The notes under the pieces were generated by a model, which searched no databases, had not been told where the DNA came from, and saw only the letters and a list, made by a program, of their open reading frames with translations. Shown here in pieces: positions 6,096-6,761 of a stretch of DNA of 6,761 nucleotides. This DNA comes from an uncultured Lachnospiraceae bacterium (GTDB lineage Bacteria > Bacillota > Clostridia > Lachnospirales > Lachnospiraceae): contig CADBTG010000115.1 of assembly GCA_902797475.1 (NCBI GenBank), positions 1 through 6,761 of the forward strand. The letters are read 5' to 3'. The first letter of the stretch is position 1; each line of letters begins with the position of its first letter. The position numbers and the translations under genes were made by a program.

Positions 6096-6124
6096 ATATT
6101 ATCCCCTTTCTCCTCTTTTGTCAA
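6096..6124 (-). promoter_or_regulatory. Predicted recA promoter
   Basis: A perfect -35 TTGACA (6119-6124) is separated by 17 bases from the -10 TAATAT (6096-6101, four of six matches), pointing at recA. The spacer is purine-rich. Transcription should start near 6089, inside or at the edge of the LexA box, leaving a leader of about 37 bases before the recA ATG. Confidence 0.82.
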
Positions 6125-6299
6125 CAGGAAAATGGAAACATTTCAAACTTTTTTGACCGTCTTTTATGATACTCTCCCAAGCCTCAGATTACTATCGGCA
6201 GAAGTCACATTTTCCGCGGAAAAGATACAGCAGAAAGCTGGGGCCGTCAATGTTGTTCTGCCGCTTTCCTCAGCGGAATGCACATGAAACCGCATCTGT
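6125..6299. other. Intergenic stretch with no recognised gene
   Basis: I find no coding region with a credible start and ribosome site, and no recognisable RNA gene, between the recA promoter and the stem-loop at 6300. It holds a perfect 14-base palindrome TTTTCCGCGGAAAA (6210-6223) and a 5-bp mini-hairpin (CCGCT 6261-6265, AGCGG 6272-6276). The longer plus-strand open frame crossing it overlaps the start of recA and looks accidental. Confidence 0.5.
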
Positions 6300-6319
6300 T
6301 TTCGGCACTTTTGCCGAAA
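6300..6319. other. Stem-loop behind the lectin-gene terminator
   Basis: TTTCGGCA (6300-6307) pairs with TGCCGAAA (6312-6319) around a CTTT loop, 8 perfect pairs. No T-run follows on either strand, so it is not a classic terminator. It sits immediately beyond the terminator at 6322-6353 and shares the terminator's distal T residues. It may protect the mRNA 3' end. Confidence 0.45.
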
Positions 6320-6353
6320 CAAAAGCCGACGGACATTTCCGTCCGCCGGCTTT
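6317..6353 (-). terminator. Intrinsic terminator of the lectin-domain gene
   Basis: A 13-position stem (6322-6334 with 6341-6353) closes a six-base loop. On the minus-strand RNA all positions pair, including one G-U. On the plus strand that position is an A-C mismatch, which supports use in the minus direction. The stem is followed by TTTTGTTT on the minus strand. It starts 22 bases after the stop of the upstream gene. Confidence 0.85.
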
Positions 6354-6375
6354 CAGTCATGCCTTGATGTTCGTA

Positions 6376-6761
6376 TCATTTTCCTTTGATGATCCACTTC
6401 TGGACTCCGTCGGCGCCTTCACTGCAAAGAAGGGTCTGTTCCCCTTTCTTCGCCGTGACAAGACGGCCGCTTTCACACGGCGTCTGAATCGAATACGTGC
6501 CGTCCGGATTCTTCCGACGCTTCCAGCTTTGGGCATCGTCATAACCTGTATAAACCCAGATTCCGACCGTATTTCCCTCAGCATCCCATGCGTTTCCGAG
6601 GTCAATCCGCAGATTCGGATATTCCTTCGGCGAAAGGACATACCGGCCGCCGCCGAAATAACGGATGTTCCAAACGCTTTCACGGTCCGACAGCGTCAGT
6701 GGAATGTCGCCGGTCTGTCCGGTAAGGTAACCGCTGCCGTCAGCCGCCTGAATCGTGAACT
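6376..6761 (-). CDS. C-terminal ricin-B-like (beta-trefoil) carbohydrate-binding domain of a larger protein, partial
   Basis: I translated this by hand: 127 residues open from the window edge to a TGA (6376-6378), with no start inside, so only the C-terminus of a longer protein is present. It shows ricin-type lectin repeats: SGYLTGQTG at 9-17, ESVWNIRYFGGGRYVLSP at 27-44, LRIDLGNAWDAEGNTVGIWV at 50-69 ending in YDDAQSWK (73-80), and DGTYSIQTPCESGRLVT (86-102) ending in GVQKWIIKG (118-126). The two QxW motifs (QSW 77-79, QKW 120-122) mark the ends of successive trefoil lobes. Such domains usually bind sugars and sit at the end of secreted glycosidases, polysaccharide lyases or peptidases. The catalytic part, any signal peptide and the exact role lie outside the window. 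It ends in its own terminator and is probably unrelated to recA. Another minus-strand open frame here (6357-6683) is Arg/Ser-rich and is only a shadow. Confidence 0.85.
   Translation of the reverse strand, partial: FTIQAADGSGYLTGQTGDIPLTLSDRESVWNIRYFGGGRYVLSPKEYPNLRIDLGNAWDAEGNTVGIWVYTGYDDAQSWKRRKNPDGTYSIQTPCESGRLVTAKKGEQTLLCSEGADGVQKWIIKGK

Noticed and set aside
5940..6287. Plus-strand 115-residue open frame spanning the recA start and promoter
   Set aside because: It overlaps the recA N-terminus, the LexA box and the promoter, and has no ribosome site or recognisable motif.
6357..6683. Minus-strand 108-residue open frame at the right end
   Set aside because: It overlaps, in another frame, the ricin-like reading that is open to the window edge and has clear QxW motifs; the alternative is Arg/Ser-rich without domain features.

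Overview
All seven recognisable genes lie on the minus strand, so the biological reading order runs from the high-coordinate end to the low-coordinate end: a lectin-tailed protein (only its C-terminus is present), recA, recX, and then a five-gene biotin-dependent sodium-pump decarboxylase operon whose last gene runs off the window at base 1. The window suggests a Gram-positive anaerobe of the class Clostridia, most likely a Lachnospiraceae-type gut or rumen bacterium. The grounds are strong GGAGG-type ribosome sites, a Bacillus/Clostridia-type LexA box (CGAAC-N4-GTTC) at recA, the Clostridia-like RecA and RecX sequences, the Na+-decarboxylase gene set, and a ricin-type carbohydrate-binding tail typical of secreted polysaccharide-acting proteins. 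The lineage is an inference from style, not from a marker search.

Layout. Bases 6376-6761 hold the last 127 residues of a protein ending in a ricin-B-like beta-trefoil. It is followed by an intrinsic terminator (6317-6353) and a second stem-loop. About 175 bases with no recognisable gene follow (6125-6299), then the recA promoter with a LexA operator just downstream of its -10 box. recA (5117-6052) is interrupted by an in-frame amber codon after residue 311. The canonical C-terminal 36 codons, including the acidic tail, continue in the same frame to 5006. recX follows 66 bases later and ends in a strong intrinsic terminator (4181-4212).

A separate promoter (4121-4149) then drives an operon: an acyl-CoA carboxyltransferase homolog (MmdA/12S-like but divergent), an OadG-like small membrane subunit, a biotin carrier protein, an OadB-like Na+-translocating subunit with an unusual insertion of about 115 residues, and the start of an OadA/5S-type pyruvate/oxaloacetate carboxyltransferase. 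The unusual point is that one biotin carrier and one membrane pump sit with two different carboxyltransferase types. This could mean a transcarboxylase (CoA ester to pyruvate, as in the propionibacterial 12S/5S/1.3S enzyme), two decarboxylases sharing one sodium pump, or both.

The strongest points for follow-up are the amber codon in recA, the mixed 12S/5S/pump operon, the insertion in OadB, and the divergence of the carboxyltransferase in motifs that are normally conserved. No mobile element, CRISPR array, tRNA or rRNA was seen.
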